From positions 186,001 through 250,000 of the forward strand of contig CAWUHX010000286.1 in assembly GCA_963922205.1 (NCBI GenBank): 64,000 nt of DNA, written 5' to 3'. Position numbers and translations under genes: made by a program. Below, in pieces: positions 62,752-64,000 of the stretch; position 1 is the stretch's first letter; each line of letters begins with the position of its first letter. The notes beneath the pieces were generated by a model. It did not search any database. It was not told the DNA's origin and saw only the letters and a list, made by a program, of their open reading frames with translations. The stretch is from Romanomermis culicivorax (Eukaryota > Nematoda > Enoplea > Mermithida > Mermithidae).

Positions 62752-64000
62752 TTCAGGACGTTCAAATTGATTCAATTTTCAACTACGGACGAATATCTAT
62801 GCTACTTATGTAAATTTAACAACCATGTAAATAGAGAAAATAAAGTCGCAAAGAGTGTTAATTTTCGATCGAAACATTGTACCATTATCAACGATATCGA
62901 CTTTTCTATTTGAATCAATCAAACGCAAAAAGTAAGAACTTCAGTTTTGATTGGATCCGATCCGAATCTGACTGAATGAAGAGAGAATATTCAGAATTTT
63001 TTTTCACTCATCAGTCTTGACAGCCTATAAAGTTTGCTGCAACGATACTAATACACTGTTCGAATAGAAATCGTTTGCGTTCGGGTCAAACATACGAATA
63101 GGAAATATTATATTCATTGATTCGGCGCGAAGCGCCGAAAATTTGTTGCATTTTCAGCCCCTAAAACGTCTAAAAACCAAGGAAATTTAATGTTTGACCA
63201 GCCAAAAAATTTGTGCCGAATGCCGATTGGCATAAACGCTCAAAATTTCCTGTGCCATTCTAAATATTTTTGTGCCAAAAACCACGTTTTGGCACAAAAA
63301 GAAACTGCGCCAAGCCAAGGCCAGATTTTTCTACAGGGTCGTGAGTACAGTAAGATGGATTATTTGCCACATCGATGAACATACTAGTAATACGTAACTT
63401 TTTATTGTAGTTCGAATAAAGCCAAAATGATTATTCTCATGAAATTCTTTCAAATACCAAACAAATAATTGTCATCAGTGATAAACGTGAGAATTTAAAA
63501 ATTCGAATATTTATTTTACCGCTGCACTTACGATTGCATGAACTATAATGTATAATATGCACCATAGAGGCCCACTCATACTTCACCCCGAGCTACCGGC
63601 CGGTGCCACCCGGGAAGTATGAATAGATTTTTCTAATTTTTGTACCGCTTTTTCAAAGTTCAACTCAAACGAAATTTTCGAACAACTCGTGTGTTATGAA
63701 GCTGTAATATATTGTTGCTATAACATATGCATACTGTCACGGACAGCCGCTCAAGTGAAACTACAGTATACCTTTAAGGGCGGTAAGTTTGTTGGCCGAT
63801 TAAAATAATCCAGCATTACGTTTAATCCCCGATTGTGTAATCGTGGATTAAAATTTAGTCGGCAATTAAAGTAATCCGTATCAGTTCATCAGCTGATTGA
63901 AGGACTTTTACATAATTGCCGATTAAAAATATAATCGTCAATTAAAATCATATGATCCGGGATTAAAAGTATAATTGCTGATTGAAAACTGTACAATGTA
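62752..64000. other. Non-coding right end
   Basis: No gene. A GC hairpin lies at 63123-63137, with TTTGTGCC repeats at 63195-63300. From about 63800 to the edge a degenerate ~22-bp repeat with core GATTAAA/CAATTAAA recurs at least seven times. Confidence 0.4.

Overview
This is eukaryotic nuclear DNA from an animal, most likely an insect or close arthropod. It is AT-rich, and its one clear host gene is a 28-exon clathrin heavy chain with GT-AG introns and an insect-like N-terminal propeller. No prokaryotic gene organisation is present. Apart from clathrin, nearly everything recognisable is mobile DNA.

Layout. (1) 1-5555, + strand: the 3' end of an LTR retrotransposon entering from the left edge. 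It has one long intact ORF (3-3578, 5' partial), an untranslated stretch, a 12-nt purine tract and a putative LTR (4768-5555). (2) 5556-8921: non-coding, with an inverted-repeat element. (3) 8922-37379, - strand: the complete clathrin heavy chain gene, 28 coding exons summing to 5064 nt (1687 codons plus stop) with every splice phase consistent. Its introns are packed with short DNA transposons, mostly hAT-like with 8-bp target duplications, nested up to three deep within intron 18. (4) 37380-41388: intergenic DNA with four more small elements. (5) 41389-57779, - strand: a decayed Ty3/Gypsy-type LTR retrotransposon of 16.4 kb. It has 4-bp TATG duplications, gag, protease, RT, RNase H, integrase and a very long extra coding region after integrase. 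Two DNA transposons have inserted into it. (6) 57780-64000: more DNA-transposon remnants, including a hAT inside a hAT that keeps a transposase C-terminus.

Main discovery candidate. The extra 3' coding region of the 41-58 kb retrotransposon and the intact 1186-codon ORF at the left edge are diverged homologues with the same order of parts. These are an RNase D/WRN-type (DEDDy) 3'-5' exonuclease domain, an unassigned domain with a WPHS motif, a charged coiled-coil region, a second unassigned helical domain (LPE-[KE]-LW) and a basic or low-complexity tail. This looks like a lineage of giant Gypsy-like elements that carry a large exonuclease protein in the position where other elements carry env. 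I know of no such element, but this could not be checked against databases.

How the parts relate. Clathrin is a constitutively needed coat protein. Its coding exons are untouched while its introns have absorbed many transposons. Many of the small elements share terminal sequences (CATAC-TGTA, CAGAGGT, CARGCCYGTA), and several unrelated families carry the same GC hairpin. Homologous copies inside the window give empty sites that confirm several insertions.
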